The translations under genes were made by a program, and so were the position numbers. Shown piece by piece: positions 10,895-26,200 of a stretch of 64,000 nucleotides of DNA (position 1 is its first letter; every line of letters begins with the position of its first letter). The notes below the pieces were generated by a model. That model was not told the origin of the DNA. It did no database searches and saw only the letters and a list, made by a program, of their open reading frames with translations. This DNA is from Larimichthys crocea (lineage: Eukaryota; Chordata; Actinopteri; Sciaenidae), in the NCBI RefSeq assembly GCF_000972845.2, contig NC_040018.1:14047157-14111156 (forward strand), in the 5' to 3' direction.

Positions 10895-13800
10895 GCTACT
10901 TGGCTTAAAGTTAATTTAAAAACAGCTCATCTGCTCAAAACTAATGATAGCAGCATTTCAAATAAAGTGATGACCATCTTCCACTCTCAAAGTTCAAGGG
11001 AGTACATTTCTGTCTGTTACACAGCAAAAGTGCTCATTGTTAGTCCTGTTCCTAAATAATACATCTTTTAATTATTAAACATAAAATTTAATTTTAGCAG
11101 TAATCTGCATGCTAGAATAAAAACCTAAAAATATCAGATATGCTCCATTTTGTACAAATAAATCACATTTTGTATGTACTCTATGCTTTTATGTCGATTT
11201 ATATTTAGGGCATGCTTTCAACATTAAATACAGTTACAATTAGTACCTTCAAATAAAGTACCATAATGAGTGACAGTTTTATGGAGAATCCCAATCACTT
11301 TAAATTCTGTCAGTGGAGAGGGAAATATAAATCTGCATGAAACAATGAAGTACAAAAATAAACATCAGCTTCTTGGCATTGAGAAAAAAATATTCAAGCA
11401 TTTCTAGAAAATAATGTACAGAAAGGAACCGTGAGATTAAACAATGGCTACTTTGGTCACATATTAAACAACTGGAGCATCTTCCATCAGTTTCATTCAC
11501 CGTATTCACGCAGTAATTACAGTCAATCCATTATTCACACAGGCATGCATACACTTACTGTACGTGTGCACTTAAGCTTCGTTTAACATACACACACAAA
11601 CACAGACAAACACAGTTGTACGGGGAGTTTGTTAAGTTGTGCCGAGAGGAAATGATCCCTTAAAGTTAATAAATGAGTCAGCGGTTAAAAAAAAACACTG
11701 ACAGTGTAGTCTACTCAAATGCACATACCCTTTATTTTGGTGCGTAAAGGGGATTATGAGCATTATCATACTGGACCCCCTCCACTAAAGAATTAAAGGG
11801 AATATTTTAAGCCAATGCACTGTATCCTGTGCTCCCACTGCCTGTATCTGTACCACACAGTTGGCATATGTACATGCACACTGATTAGTCTACTGATGGA
11901 TCATTATTCAAATATATTTCATGTTAGAAATGTATATTAGACAGGACAGTGGGTGAAAATATGACATCATCCAAGAGACAGATTGGATGGACAAACACTG
12001 AGTGTACAACTGTATACAAAAAAGAAGATCACTAAACGTAGCGGTGCAATGCAGCCCCAGCCTGACTTGGCAAACTGGAACCAAACCAATAAAACCACAC
12101 TGCAAATGAGCCAAAGAAAGGAAAGAACTTACACACACAATCCCAATTACATACATCATACGTACATACAGTCAATATTCATTTTCAGACATAGTGAAAA
12201 AATGATTCTTGTAGTTTTAGGTGATGGAAAATGAAGCTCTGATAAACATTTATATATTATGTACAGTTAACACTTTGCATATTTGTATGAGCGAATTCCC
12301 AACATCTGTTGTGAACACCACTGTTTCGTATTAAACCTCAAGGAAAGCTCCACTCCTCTCCAAACTATGCCTCCCAATATTATTCACAATCATTATCTGT
12401 CTTATAGCTTTTCTAGCTCCTCCTGTGGTAGATACACACACAGTGTCTGACACCATGTGTGGGCTCTGACAGTGGAGGTCTGGCCACAGTCAGAACCACA
12501 ACTGAGTGTCCCGGGTGTTTGGCACCTCAGACACTGCACAGCCTGATCAATAAAGTGACTGGAAATAAACTGTGTGCCACGTCATAAAATATGTTTTCCT
12601 CTTCTTAATTAAAACAACAACAACAAAAAAAAACAATCAAAAACTTTAGTTGAAATCAGTTAATTCTGATCAAGCATAATAAGGACAATGCACAATGTTT
12701 CAACCAAATATTGAAACTTGCAGAATAACTGTGTTTCCTCGTTTCTGCCAGGAGGGGGCCTAATAATTTATATTCTATATTTCTATATCTGTATTATGCT
12801 GTCAGTCAAGACATTCTGTAAATTTCAGTTGCTTTTAAAGAAAACAAAAAAACTTTTTATAAAATAAAATAATAAATGTTATATGTCATATTAAAAAACA
12901 CACCAAAAAGTGATGAATCGTCATTATGTCACTTGACATTATCATCATTCCTGTTGGCTGTGTATTCTTAGACAAGGTGAAGAGGTGATACGTTAGGCTG
13001 AGGGAAGCCAAAATAATCCGAGCACACACTGTTGATCAATATCTCATATATTAAACTCAAATATACATAACTCTAAATATGACTATTTTCTATATACAAA
13101 GTGCTTTAACAGTGTTTATTTCTTTCAAGAGACAAAAAACTTGCAAATCATGAAAAAAGATTCCGACTTGCACATCAATTAAGGCTTCATCAATGACATA
13201 TCACTCATTCCTGTGGAGCAAAGAAAGGATAGAGGGAGCAACACCCTCAGAGCTAAAGACCTCAGTCACAAACAGAACATGAGTGATGACGCAAAGGGCT
13301 TCTCCTTTCAAAAATACTGAGTAGTGTCACTTTAAGGCTAAAAGGGAACACTGAAAGGTCCAGCTCTGCAAAAGCTGTGGAATGCAAGAACTGCACCACT
13401 ACCGACTTGAGGAGTGGCAACCAAAAATATACATCTGATGTAGTAATCACTGACATGAGCAATTACCCGACTTTGGCCTTCTTATAACCACTGCAGCTCC
13501 AGCAGAGCTGCTTTCTGTTTTGGCACAAGGTGGGGAGGTTAAGGAATGGATAAACTGAGGTTCCCAGGGCTGCGTAATATTTACCTGACGATTCAAATAA
13601 TAATGTTGTCGTCCACAAGTTACTCTCAGCAGAGATATATACTCGAAAACTGATGATATCAACTGCTAAAGCACTGTATGAGACGTAATAGGAAAACTGC
13701 ATTACTTACTCTGAACCAGTGTGTTCTTATTTCAGTACCTTATACTGCTGCTGCACTGCTAATTTTTTAGAACAACTGTGTAAGATGAATTCAACAGAAA

Positions 13801-15255
13801 CAACGCCCCCAATCAGGAGATAGCATGTACACAATATCTGTGGTTTCTGCCCCCAAACTCTGGCCCAGATCTAACAGAATAGGCCTACAAGAAAATATGG
13901 TTTCCGTTCTGTTTGTAATGGGCCAAAATAACGCCCCAAAAATCATATTGGTGAGTGGGCAGTGCACGAGAGCTAAGCTGCAAAGAGATGTCAAAATGTT
14001 AAAGACTGAATCTAAATCTGAAGAACGAGGATGTTACTAATGCAAAAGGGCAGCAGCCTTAAAGGTTTAGATATACGAAAATGTACAATCTTAGTACCAG
14101 TGGAAATATTTTATGACATACAGTACATAAAATACTGCATCTAATCATAATCTTCATCTTTTGTAATAATTCACTTTTGTGCCTTGACTGTTTTATTCAA
14201 ATAAAATTAGGTGATATCCAAACATCCTGGGGTCTCCGTTCCACAATTTAAATGAAACCTTTATTTTCCTATGTTGTTCTTAAGGATATCATTCGATCAT
14301 GCACTGTCGCAGATTATACTGTTGAATGGGTCTTTGAATTCTACAACACAGCTCTCTGTACAGTTGAATGACTTTGATATTATTTTTTGACAGATATTCA
14401 AAATGCATTGCTCTAAATAGCAACACTGTTCAATCTTGATGTCAGCAGCTCAAGCACAGCGCATCGGTTGGCTGCTAGTTGTGAGTGTACTATACTGTAT
14501 AGAATAAATTTATCCTATATAGAAGATTCTATACATACTGTGTGGGAATGTTAAAAAATAAAACCCAGCCATAACGTTTCTGGCAATGTACTGTTAATGC
14601 AATTATTTTGTCTTCACATCTTCTAGTCCTATGTGCCTTACAAGCATTTATACTGTCTGATTTCCTTTGAAAGCCACAGGAAGAGGAGGCGAGCAGGAGC
14701 TGTGCCAGTGCTACTCTCTTGGAGACACCGTCCCTCCTCCGAATTTAAGTAAAACGCTCACATCCCCAAACACAGCCTGGATGTCGCCGAACTCTAGGCT
14801 GAGTCGTCTGCAGTAGGCACTTTTTCAAGTTTCGGTCACAGGGCTTCTCTCCAGGACCTGAGAGACCATGGAGCCCCTGGAGAGGAGATTTGACCTCACT
14901 AAACACACCCTCTAGATTGCTTGCTTTCCAAGTAAAGGGAAATGTTGCTAACATGTTTAAACACGTGAGGTATCCCATTTCAAGTCTTTTGGTCTATGAT
15001 AGCCAACCATTCTTTTCACAACGTCATGTTATGAACTGGGATCTTGGTCGCCCCTACTTTCTTGGATACTCAGGCCATGCACAGAAACCCCCTTTTACCT
15101 CACGTTAATAGTGTCCCACAGATTTGTCTTGTCCTCACAAAAGAGCTGAATGGCAACTTGAGTTAGAATATCTCACGTGTGAGAAAAATCTCTTCTTCTC
15201 TTGAATGGCACAATCTCAGAACTGTTGCCACATGGCGCTGTGTTGTGTCCCCCCT
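10889..15255 (-). other. PHLPP2 3' untranslated region (probable extent)
   Basis: About 4.4 kb of AT-rich sequence follows the PHLPP2 stop on the minus strand with no other gene in it. The open frames here (60-80 codons) resemble nothing and overlap one another. AATAAA signals on the minus strand lie at 14265-14260, 14197-14192, 11736-11731 and 10894-10889. The human gene also has a long 3' UTR, so the distal signal is plausible, but the end is inferred. Confidence 0.45.
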
Positions 15256-17229
15256 CTAGAGGGCGGTATCGTAGACTTCCTGCTGTAGGATGGGAACAGG
15301 GCCAGGGCCTGGGACCAAGCTGGAGGCAAACGCAGGAGGGTGTGGATGATCCCACACAGGGTCTTTTAAGCAGGGGGGTATGGATGGTAAGCCTGAGACG
15401 AGAGGGCTCTGGCCCCGTAGTTGCTCCCTAACTTCCTGCTCTAGACAAGGAGGGACAATGAGCTGGTCCTCAGGGTCCTGCTGTGCTGGGGCAGTGAAGT
15501 AGCCAGACTTTTTCTTAGGAGCCTCCAGGGCCACCTCTATTAGATTATGACTATCTTCAGGGGCAACCACAGAGCCATTGGAGAGCTTCTTCCCAAACAG
15601 GCTGGATGTGGAAGGAGACTTCTTGAGGTCGGCAATCTCTCTTCCGCATACAGCCAACAGGCAGCCGTTTGTAGCAGAAACCACCACACTGTTCTGTCTG
15701 CGCATTTTACCATTGGGATAGTCGGAGCCGCGCTTATCAAGGTCCAAGTCTTTGGGGCTCTCAGGGGCACCTGACCGTATCTGGAAAGCACAGCAGTGAA
15801 TGTCTACCTCTACTTCTAACTTGCTGCCATTGGAGATAACGCCCTCAAGCGGAGCTTCGTCATCACTGTCCAGACCATTATCAGACTGATTACTCGAGAA
15901 CGTAGCGCAGGAGGGCTGCCGCTGAAATAGGCCTGGGTGGGTTCCTGTCCCAGCTGAGCCTGGTACCATAATCCCACACAGTGTAGTAGCAGGATGTAGG
16001 CTACAGCGTCTCTCTGGGCGGGATGCAGGGCCAGTGGACGGGTGCTCATCTGAAGCAGTGGACCCCGCCTCGCTGCCCACCTCTGAGGCTGATGTCTCAC
16101 TGTTGAACTCAGAGACAATGCCGCTGCTGGATGAAAGGGCGGCTGTGTCAGTAGGGCCTGGGGTCACGGACAGAGGCACAGGGGCGGGAGGGGGACCCCG
16201 TGGTTCAGTGGTGGAGACTGGCGGCTCACAGGTACAGCTGTCTTCAATGATATGTAAGGATACCACCACAGCCTCGATGTTGTCCTTGCAACCATAACTC
16301 TGGGCGAGTGAACACAGCTTCTTGGCAGCAGCGCGAGGATTCCGTACGGCCTGCACAGTGCACACGGCCTCCTGGTAGGAGACACGTTCAAACAGCGCTC
16401 GATTCCCCAGGATCAAAAACTCATCTTGGGAACAGAGAGGCTCAGTGTGCACCCAGGGCTTTGGAAGCACCCAGGGAGACAGATAAGAGCAGCCCAGCAG
16501 GCGAGAGCAGCATGTCACTCCACTCACTTTGTTATCCTACAAAACAGAAGTGCCATTAGAATTGTAGATGAGTGTATATCTTCATAGTATACACACCTCT
16601 GAACATGAAACTGCATAATAACTAGATCAGTTCTACATTGTAAAAATAGGAACCTAACATACAGAGAGGCTGTGCATTACCTCGGTAATAATGGCTTTGC
16701 TGAGCTTAACCCTCTCCATCTCCTCAGTGCAGTTCTCCAAGCTGTAAACCTTAGAGAGAGGTACAGGTCGGCCATCCCGGCACAACACTGCCTGGCAGCT
16801 GCCCACATTGGCCACGGTGAGGCTGAAGTTGCCTCCTGGATCTGAAGGCTCGTGGTGAATATAACACAGCAAGGCAGACGCACCCAGTTTCTGACCAGCC
16901 ATACCTAGTTTCCTGTCCCAAACCACAAACAAACAAAGCAGCTGACAAACGCTGAAAAAGTCAAACAAACAAACGTGCAAGTGTGAGTTGGAATATCTGT
17001 TCATTTGTAGTTACATGTATAAACAAAGACTTACCTGTGTGAGGTGAGAAAAGTGTTGCTCATATAGACCTTGTCGACACTGGAGTGCTGAAGCTCCTCG
17101 CACAGCACATCTCCCATGGTGCACTGCAGCAGCCGAGGCACTTCCTCGTTGCGGTCTCCATCAAAGATACCATAACAAGCTTCCACACCGTCTCCAAAGC
17201 GGTCTACAGCCAGCACAGACACACACAAC
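15256..17229 (-). other. phlpp2: PHLPP2 phosphatase domain and C-terminal tail (exons 17-19)
   Basis: Three exons encode the PP2C fold and tail. Metal-site candidates are the aspartates of [10 protein letters not shown] (exon 17) and KDN near the end of the domain (exon 19). The DGD triplet in place of the usual PP2C DGH is a PHLPP feature, not a loss here. The long last exon (427 codons with the stop) carries Ser-rich stretches, the motifs [15 protein letters not shown] and KLSNGS shared with human PHLPP2, and the DTAL PDZ ligand directly before TAG. The middle of the tail is the most diverged part compared with human. Confidence 0.9.
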
Positions 17230-20200
17230 CTGTCCCCAGCAAAAGAACGGTATTAACAAACAACCTCCCAGACAGAGGTAAACCACATACACACGAGACA
17301 TGAGAATGCGACACTTCAGCTCCAAATCAAGGGAAACAGCATGCAAACTACTGTGACCCTGAAGGAGCAGCCAGGCATACTGGGCTCCCAATAGTGATGC
17401 ACTTAACACTGTTACAGGCATTGAATTCGATACAATTTTTAGGCTCCACTGCACCTGCTGCTCTTGAAAAAGTTCCAATAACTGCCCTGATGCTAGTGTT
17501 AGGTGCTTGCCAGTGATTCAAATATTGACTCAGCAGTATACACCTGCTCTCTGTCTGTGCAGCTACATCCAAACTGACAGATATACAGTACATCCAAAGC
17601 AATACATCAAGATTTCAAGACTGATTATGTGCTTGACAGCAGAGGACACGAGGTAAAGCTGGGTACTTCACAAAAGCTGACTGAGGGACGATACTGGGTA
17701 ACACAGATTGCTTTCCCCAATGATCATTTGTGTTGTAATATAATTTACTTGCATATCACTATTTTGATAGATACTGTCTGCAGTTGGGCGAAATTAGCCT
17801 CATTCAAACTCACTTGTTCCTTTGGCCGCTCATTTCAGAGTAACCGTGGTTCCATGGAGTGGAGGCACTCTGTGAGTCTCCTGCTGTCGCAGTGGACTTC
17901 TGGTCTAATTTCAGGGTGGTGATGTGACTAAAAAGGAAAAATATAGTAGAAGGTATTATAGATAGAATTATATATGCATACACCATTTCCTTCCACCACT
18001 AGTAACACAGCTGTATTATATTGCCACGTTTCACGAATCAAGAATGTGCCATATCTCTCAATTATGTGTCTACACAACCATAAAATCTAAAGCCAAGGTG
18101 TAACCTTGTAAGTGTACCTGTAACTAAACTGGTCTTGGTTTTGTGACTCACCTGAAGAGGTTGAGGGTTTTATGTTCCAGCATCAGGGTGCTGTTGCCTG
18201 TCAGGTCGAGCTCTTGCAGAGTGGCAGGCAGCGAATCTGGCAGCTGGATCTCTGTCAGCTCATTACAGCTTAGATCTACAAGCTACAAACGTACAAAACA
18301 CAGATGAGCTGACACAGGCTGAACATCATCATACACGTATTGGTCAGTCAAATAAAACCAGAACAAGTCTGACCTTGATCTCAGGCAGGTTGAGAATCTC
18401 TGGGAAGACAGTAATGTGGTTGGAGTGTGCTATGAGGGTGTGCAGTCTCTTACAGCTGGACACCGTGGAGGGGATAGTCTTTAGCTTGTTGCCACTTAGA
18501 TTTAGCTCCTCCAGCTGCTCCAGCTTACTCAGTTTACTAAAGACACACAAGTAGAATACTTAAATTATAAATCTTATTAACTTGTATAAGATAAGGCACT
18601 GTAAACAGCCTCTCAGAAAATGGTTCTTAATAATGGTAATATAGCAGTTACCATTATTAAGGACAAAACAGAAAGTAGATGAGCTGAAGTAAAACAACGG
18701 ACACAGTGAAACACATAATAATAAAATATAGGACCATAACACAGACAACAAAATGAAAGGGCAAAACAATAAAAGTGTGATTCATAATAACAATGACAAC
18801 TCTGATGTAATTTATAAGCCATTAAAATGACTGACTTAAAGTCCAGGTAACACACCTGGCAGGGAAGGAGAGCAGCTGGTTGTAAGCGATGTGAAGGACC
18901 CGCAGGTTCTGGTGTCCAACCAAAAGAGCACCGCAGTTCTCGTTCAGGTTATTCCCTGTCAGGTAGAGCTCCTGGAGTGTGCTGAGGCTCTCCTCCGATT
19001 GGCTGCTGGGAGGAATATTTTCCAGGGCATTGGCTGATGCATTTAAGTATTTTAGGCTGCAAAAATAAAAACAAAAGATGCACTGTTTAAAAAAAACTAT
19101 GTATGCAGATTTGCCCATTATGTCACAGCCAGGACTGAATCAAGGAGTGTTTGCACATGACTGAGTTGCTGAGCAGAGGCATCGTTGTAATGGGAGATAT
19201 TTATGTACAAAATACTGAACAGAGTTTAATGGACTCCTTTTACACCAGGAAGTATAAAATAATGCAAATAATCAATCAATCAATCAAATCTTACTTTTTG
19301 ATTTCAAACATGTGACAGCTTTCTTTGACTGTGACTTTGACCTGCCCAATTCAGAATGTAAACAAACATAAAACATTAGCAAATGAAAGCTGGCAATCAG
19401 TTCCAATGATGAATATCCCAGCAGGTCTAGAAAATTACAAAAAGGAAGATGTGTCACATCAATAGTCCAATCAGGACAGTTTTTATTCCAATCTTTATGG
19501 TAACTGAAACAAATTTGATCAAAAGGTGAATCATAAAAAGGGCTCAGCTACAATTTCATTTAAGATAAGGTTTACACAGATATGCTTGATTATTTCAATG
19601 TTGGCTTTCATTTTGTTTAATGTATTGGCAGGTAGCAGGTATTATGTTTAAATATTTATCGGAGAGCTGTTTACATGTATACAGTGAACAAAACATATTT
19701 CCATTTAAGATGATATTCAGTAAATAAGTGGCAGCATGATTAATATTATATTAATCTAACAACAGTCACTGCTGCAGTACTGACAATATTATAACAATGT
19801 AACGTGCAGACATTGGTACAATAATGCACATGATATAGGACATATAATGATGTGAGTACAGAGATAAATGTAGGTGGATGATGTGTAGGTTTAAGGTTGA
19901 TAGTTTTAAAGCGTATTCTCATTGTACTGAAGAGGACATCTAAACACAGGCCATTAATTTATGCCTGGAAGTGGAGCAATGATTTACATATTGTTGAACC
20001 TGCAGAGAGGAGGGACAGTAATTTAAGCCCCAGTGGTTCTTATGTAATAGGTGCTGTTAAGTCATTTTCTGTGCGTATCACATACTGAACAGTAATAAAA
20101 CCTGTCCTTTTGACCCATGAGGGAACCTTGTCATGCTGGATTCAGACATTATTAAGGTAAAATACTGTTGACCTCTTACTGACCTTGTGGCTGGAGGAAT

Positions 20201-23200
20201 TTAATGTCACAAATATAAAGATGTGTTAGTTATTAGCCTAGTCTGTATAGCCATATATGGTTTCCATCGGTAACTGCTTTCCATTGAAACTGGTGCAGCT
20301 CTTACACAGCATATCAGGAAACCCATCATGCACAAAGCGTCTCAGCATTAGAGACAGTAAAATACATTAGAGCATTTGAACTGCTAATGGGTGTTAAGTG
20401 ATTTACCACACAGGAAATAGGAGGGAAAATGAAGCTCCAGTTACAGTCTGGAATGCTCCATGGATCTTAACCACAATCCTCACACACAATCATCGCCGAA
20501 ACAACGAGCTGTGATATAATAATTGCTGAATTCTGAAACCAAACACACTACAGGTAAAGATTTTAAAGCAGAGAAACCAGCTGCTGAATGGATCAAGTAA
20601 TAGCATGAACAGTCTTGAGGATTGAATGGAAAAGGAAGCAGGCAGATCTGTAGAGATGTGGGTTGAGACACTCACTTTAAGGCCTTGTAAAACAGACTCT
20701 CAGGGAGCTCGGCTAGCTTGTTGTGCTGGAGGTCTAGGGCTTCCAGAGGGATGTGGTCAAGTAGGTCAGGCACTCTCTGCAAACGATTGTTCCCCGCCAG
20801 CAGCTTTCTCAAACTCAAGCTGTTGAGTAGTCTGTCAAAGCCCAGAAAAGACATTCAGAGAGCCAGATTAGAACAAGAAAAAAAGAACAGACCAACAAAA
20901 AGGCAAAGAACAGACGAACATCACCTCCCTGTGGATACTTGACTACTTGTGAAGCTGGGAGATGGAGGCGGTGTTGTCAGAAAAGGCAAACCATGCTAAC
21001 TAATCCATCAATGACTTTTTCAGCTTGGCTGCTTAAACAGACCAGCACAGCAGCTTTTTATTCTCTCCTGAAACCGTCACACAAGTCATGAGAGGGTGCA
21101 GTGGATAGAGGAATATTATCTCATTTGCAAAAGCTTTTCTGATGTCTCATTCAAATGCAAATGCATAAGGCTGGCAGTAAATGATGGTAACTCGGAGTCA
21201 AGCACTATACTGTAGGACAACATTTTACAGCTGCAACAGGGACACAGATACTGTTTAACACAAAGAGATTCATACCAGCTGTTATTTGTGCATTGTCCTT
21301 TCCACTACCATAACAAATTGTGTGAGTGAGCAATTAAAAGGCATGACTATGTGTAATGTGATGCCTGATTTGCTAATTCTGGACAGGATAACCACATGTT
21401 TATTACAAGGCAGCAGACATTTAATATGTGCAACATAAAAGATATAAGCAGCAGAACATGTTATGGATTAGTGACAGTATAACGTCAGTAACCTGGAAGG
21501 GAGCTCGGACAGGAGGTTGTGCGTGACGTCCAGCATCTCAATTTTTCTGCAGTCACACACCCAGTCCGGAAGATACTCCAAAAGGTTCCTGTCTCAACAC
21601 ACACACAGTCACACACATAGAAAGACACACACACAAACACTCAAACTGAGCAGAGTTGGCATTTTGCTTTTAATAACACAGATGAGTAAACCGTTGGAAT
21701 CGTAGTAAAAAGGAGTATGCAAATGGTCTCGATTTGCATTTTAATGAATGATGATAGATTACTGATGCTTCATACACTGACAAGTTTATTAAACCTCAAA
21801 CATACCATAACATTTACTGTGTATATTAGGCCTACAGCCTGCATAACAAAAATGAAATAGAGTAAAATGTTATGTAAGGCTTGTGAGGTTCACTACCTTC
21901 AAATAGGATGTTTTTTTTTTATTCTCAAATATTTTACTGATGCAGCCAGACAGGCAGATCCAGTAGCCTACCTATGCATGCAAGCAATCAAGCTCTTTAC
22001 ATATGTTTAGAAACTTTGTCTTATACATAACATCTTCATGAAAAATAATAGATGAAATTTCAAATAGTTGATTCCACTTTTTTTCAGACTCAAACTGTGC
22101 AAATCCTTTAAACATTGCAGAAAAAACTGAAGGAAATAGCAGACTACGAGACCTCAATGAACCTGAATTGGGTAGATTCCAAAGAATATTTGCTTTAAAG
22201 TTGTTGGGTATTGATAATCCAATTCAGTATTTAAAATCACACTGTCATTAAGCAATTTGCAAAACTATATAACGATCATCAGGATAAACATACTATTTTT
22301 AGACCTCAGTGTCTCTGTTAAAAATCTGTGAACACAGAGACCAGAGGCACTTCTTATTCCCAGCCAGAACTCACTGTGATACGTCCATGTGTGTCAGCTG
22401 GTTAGGGACTGGATAGATGTTGACTGTTGTAAGGCCTGTGGGAAGAGAGAAGCAGCAATCAGCAGCAAAACTGGGACACTCGTGTGTGTTTATAAAATGA
22501 ATGTATCACTTGGGAGAGGCGCCTAAACATATAGAGAAACAGTCAGTGAGGCAATAACAGCAGCTAGCTGATGCTTTCTTTGACTTACGATTGTTGCTGG
22601 CTTGAATCATGCGGAGTGTAAAACCGCTGAGTGTGAGTGTCCCTAGTTGGTTGCGCTGGCAGTGCAGAGTCTCCAGATTACAGACACAGCTCAGGTCTAG
22701 TGAGTCCAAGCAATTGTCCCTTAAGTCTAGCTGGGTCACCTGGTTCACCGTCTCCATACTCTCACTTTTCACCCAGCGCAGCCCATTTAATCTGTATTTA
22801 ACAGGGAGTACAGAAGATGAAATATCACTGGTTATTCCTACTGGAGCAGAGGAGAAAATGTTGAATGAAGCATTAAGGTGACATCAAGTGAAATAGTCAG
22901 TAGAGTGAGAAAGTCTGACATGTCACACTTGCAAAAAGTAGACAATGTATAGCAGTGGTGTGGTATTTATGGTTGTTTCAAAATTAGCTCACTAATTTTC
23001 AGTTCATTAGCACACATTACTGGGAGAATGTCACTACTATCGTGGAAGACTTCTAGTAATAGTAATTAACACATCTGCTATTAAAAGCTTTTTTAGGTCA
23101 AACAATGTGTTTAGTGGATGAATACATTTTAGACAGGTTCTACATCAATCCCTACTTTTCAACATCGGCATCCAAGATATTGTTTGTTGGATGAGACACT

Positions 23201-26200
23201 AGGACCACTCCATTGTCTCTGCCTTTATTTCACTGTGAACAACTACTGTTAACTTTTTTGTCAGCCTCGTCAACTCATATGTAGCATTCTACATTCGTCT
23301 AAGCCCCAAGTAGACAAAAAAAGTAATGTTTTTTAAAGTACAGTCTGAGTTCATGACTGTGCTGAGACCAAGGCTCTTTCTGATCCTTTTCATCCGGTTA
23401 ATAAACAACCACTCCTCTTTTATGAGAGCTGCCAGGTCACTAATCCACCACAGATGCACCTTGCCCTTATAAATATAGTCTGTCTGCAACTTAACACCCA
23501 AGGTTGAATCATTAGCCGGCTGTTGCTAGAGCAGGGGTTGCTGGTTTGATCCTCAAACTGGTAAGAAAATCAATGAGTAGCTTGCCCGTCCCCTCATTAA
23601 TCACCACAGAGGTCCCCTTGAGCAAGACACTTAGCCCCCAGCTGTTTCTGTGGAGTTGCTTAGAGGCCAACAAATATGTATGACTGTTGTTCTAGGCAGC
23701 TCCCAGGTGTGCGAATAAGTGTGAAGCAGGGCAATGCACAAAAAAAGCATTTGTGCTCAGCAAATATGGCATCTATAAATAAATGTTTAATAAAAAGGCT
23801 TAGAGGAGTGGTGAAGAAAGGAGATCATACTCATGTTTTTGTGTCAAGATATTTATCTTTTTGTCAATGCCAGAGGAATAAATTAAAAAAAGAAAAACTT
23901 TATAGATAGATGGCAGTGCAGCAATATTCTCCAAATGCCCTCATATTCGCTGAATGATTGACAATAGGGTGGGGTGGGGATTTACATTAAGTTAAGTTAT
24001 TCTGTATTGATCCTGAAATTCATTCTGTATTTAACCCACCCTACGTGTTAGAGACAATTTCTAAGCCAGTGCCTCGTTTAAGAGCACTGGCAGGAGAATT
24101 AATCTAATATACTGTTCATGTTTTTAATAGTGGGGGGGAGCCAAAGCACTGGGAGGAAATGCAAACACATTTTACATATTGATCCAACAGAGAAAGAAGA
24201 GAGGAAAGAGACTAAGGAAGTGCAGAGGCTGAGAGCCGTTCATCCCCTAGTTGGCCCCCCTCTTACCGGAGGTCGATGTTTTTCAGGTGGCTCATTCTAG
24301 CCAGAGTACACAATTCCAGACTCTCCACTCTGTTCCCAGCCATGGCTAACTTGTCCACTGCACTCAATCTCTCCAGCACAGCAGGGATGTGAGAGAAGTT
24401 GTTGAAGGAAAGCCCCAGGCTGTTGAGTTGGGACAGGCCACCCAGCTCTTCTGGAAGGGTGCTGAGGTGGTTTCCATCCAAAGACAGAGTCTGCAGGCTA
24501 CAAGATAAAGAGAAGACAGTCATGTTTTACATTCTTTTACTTCAAAGAGTGGTCAACATATCTGCTTGTGTCCATTTGTACAAGTGTAGCTGTTGTTTAC
24601 TTAGAGGTGTCCACAAGATTGACCTTTTTTCAGATTGCATAGAAACAAAAAACAACAATATATTAACTTTATGCATTTCACAGACTCCATTAAACTAGAA
24701 TTTTATGAGAACGTTAATTACATGTGCAATGGCCTTAAAGTACAAATCGCAGACACCTTTTTACAAAAAAATTAATACAAAAACATCACATTTCAGGAAT
24801 CAAAAGAACGAAATAGAAACCCTGATATTACAAAAAAATAAATTATTCTCTTTATTATTCCTGATTGAATATTGATGATATCATTCCCAGTTGGAGCAAA
24901 GTACAAAATAGGGCAACACGCTGTGTTTTCTGTTGTTAAGTCAAGTCAGTTTATTTATATAGTCTAATATCACAACTCAAAATTTACCTCAGGGGGTTTT
25001 AAAATTTGTACAGTGAATGACACACTTTTATCCTTAGACCCAAAATTTGGTTTAGGAAAAAAACATCTCAGGACAAGCAGCAGAGAAGGGATCCCTCCCT
25101 CACGACAGACATAGATAGATGTTGTGTGTAGGGTAATGCCTGACTTGACTTGTCTGTTTTGCCAAGTTGTTTTGCCAACAAAAATTCTATCTTTTTAGGT
25201 GAATATGTTTAATTTACAATCTGAATCGTTGTCATTGTTTGCACTTTACAGTCATCACACATGTACAGACAGATTATTGAGGTTAGGACATAATTAAGAA
25301 AAAACATGTTTATTTGCCAGATTATTAAGAATATGTATATGTTTGGTTCCCATTGTACCTATGTTGCATGTTTGTGACCATATCAGATGTGTTGCTAGTT
25401 CTACAGTTACATATCTACCTCATGCAGGTGTACAATCGTGCAGAATTTTCTTGTGTATTGTTCATTTATTCTGTATGTTCAGTGTATGTGTGTCACTGTA
25501 TCACACCTTTGAAGGTTGCCTATCTGTACAGGGATGGTCTGGAGACTATTACAGGAGAGGTTGAGTTCAGTCAGGGTGAGGATCTCACACACACACTCAG
25601 GAAACACACCCAGACGGTTGTGAGACAAGTTCAGGCTCTTCAGTTGAGAAAACCTGAAGAAAGAATGAATAGAGGACCTTTTAAAAAATCTACAAAAACA
25701 TTTCACCTTTTCTTGCTTTGCTTACCATATATTTGTGACAAAAAACATCATGATAATAAATGTGTTGTAACAGTGAGTGAACACCAACATAGTCTATTGT
25801 ACTCGGGTGTGTCTCTGTCTTTTTACAATGTACCAGAGAAAAGCTAAAAACAGGTACATACAAGGGTTTAAAATAAGAGAGACATAGGTATTTATTTGTT
25901 GTTGCTTTCAATAGAGGATGAGTGGTCATGCACTGTGTGTGTTCAGTGCACTCACATCTGCAGAGCTTTTTCTGCCTCAGGAGAATGCAGTGGACAAGCA
26001 ATGTGAATAAAAAGGTACGACTAACAGCTGAGGCTGAACACCAATTGTTGAAATCCAGGGTGAACGCTGTGGAAATTAGATACTGTGGATACATTCCCCA
26101 CAAGTTCACTGTGGGAGTTTTATGCTGTTATTTGTGCTTTGGGCTTGCACCATGTTATTAAGATGGCTTTGAGAGGAGCTGGAAAAAGTCAGTCAGTGGC

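Noticed and set aside
15540..16391. Several open frames on both strands inside the last PHLPP2 exon
   Set aside because: They are other-frame shadows of a long GC-richer coding exon whose own frame matches PHLPP2.
18300..18340. ATGATGA box-C-like word in a short PHLPP2 intron
   Set aside because: No CTGA box D at suitable distance, no terminal stem, and the intron is only about 90 bases.
25690..26109. A 139-codon minus-strand open frame in a PHLPP2 intron
   Set aside because: It lies wholly in intron, resembles nothing, and contains none of the expected repeat or domain patterns.
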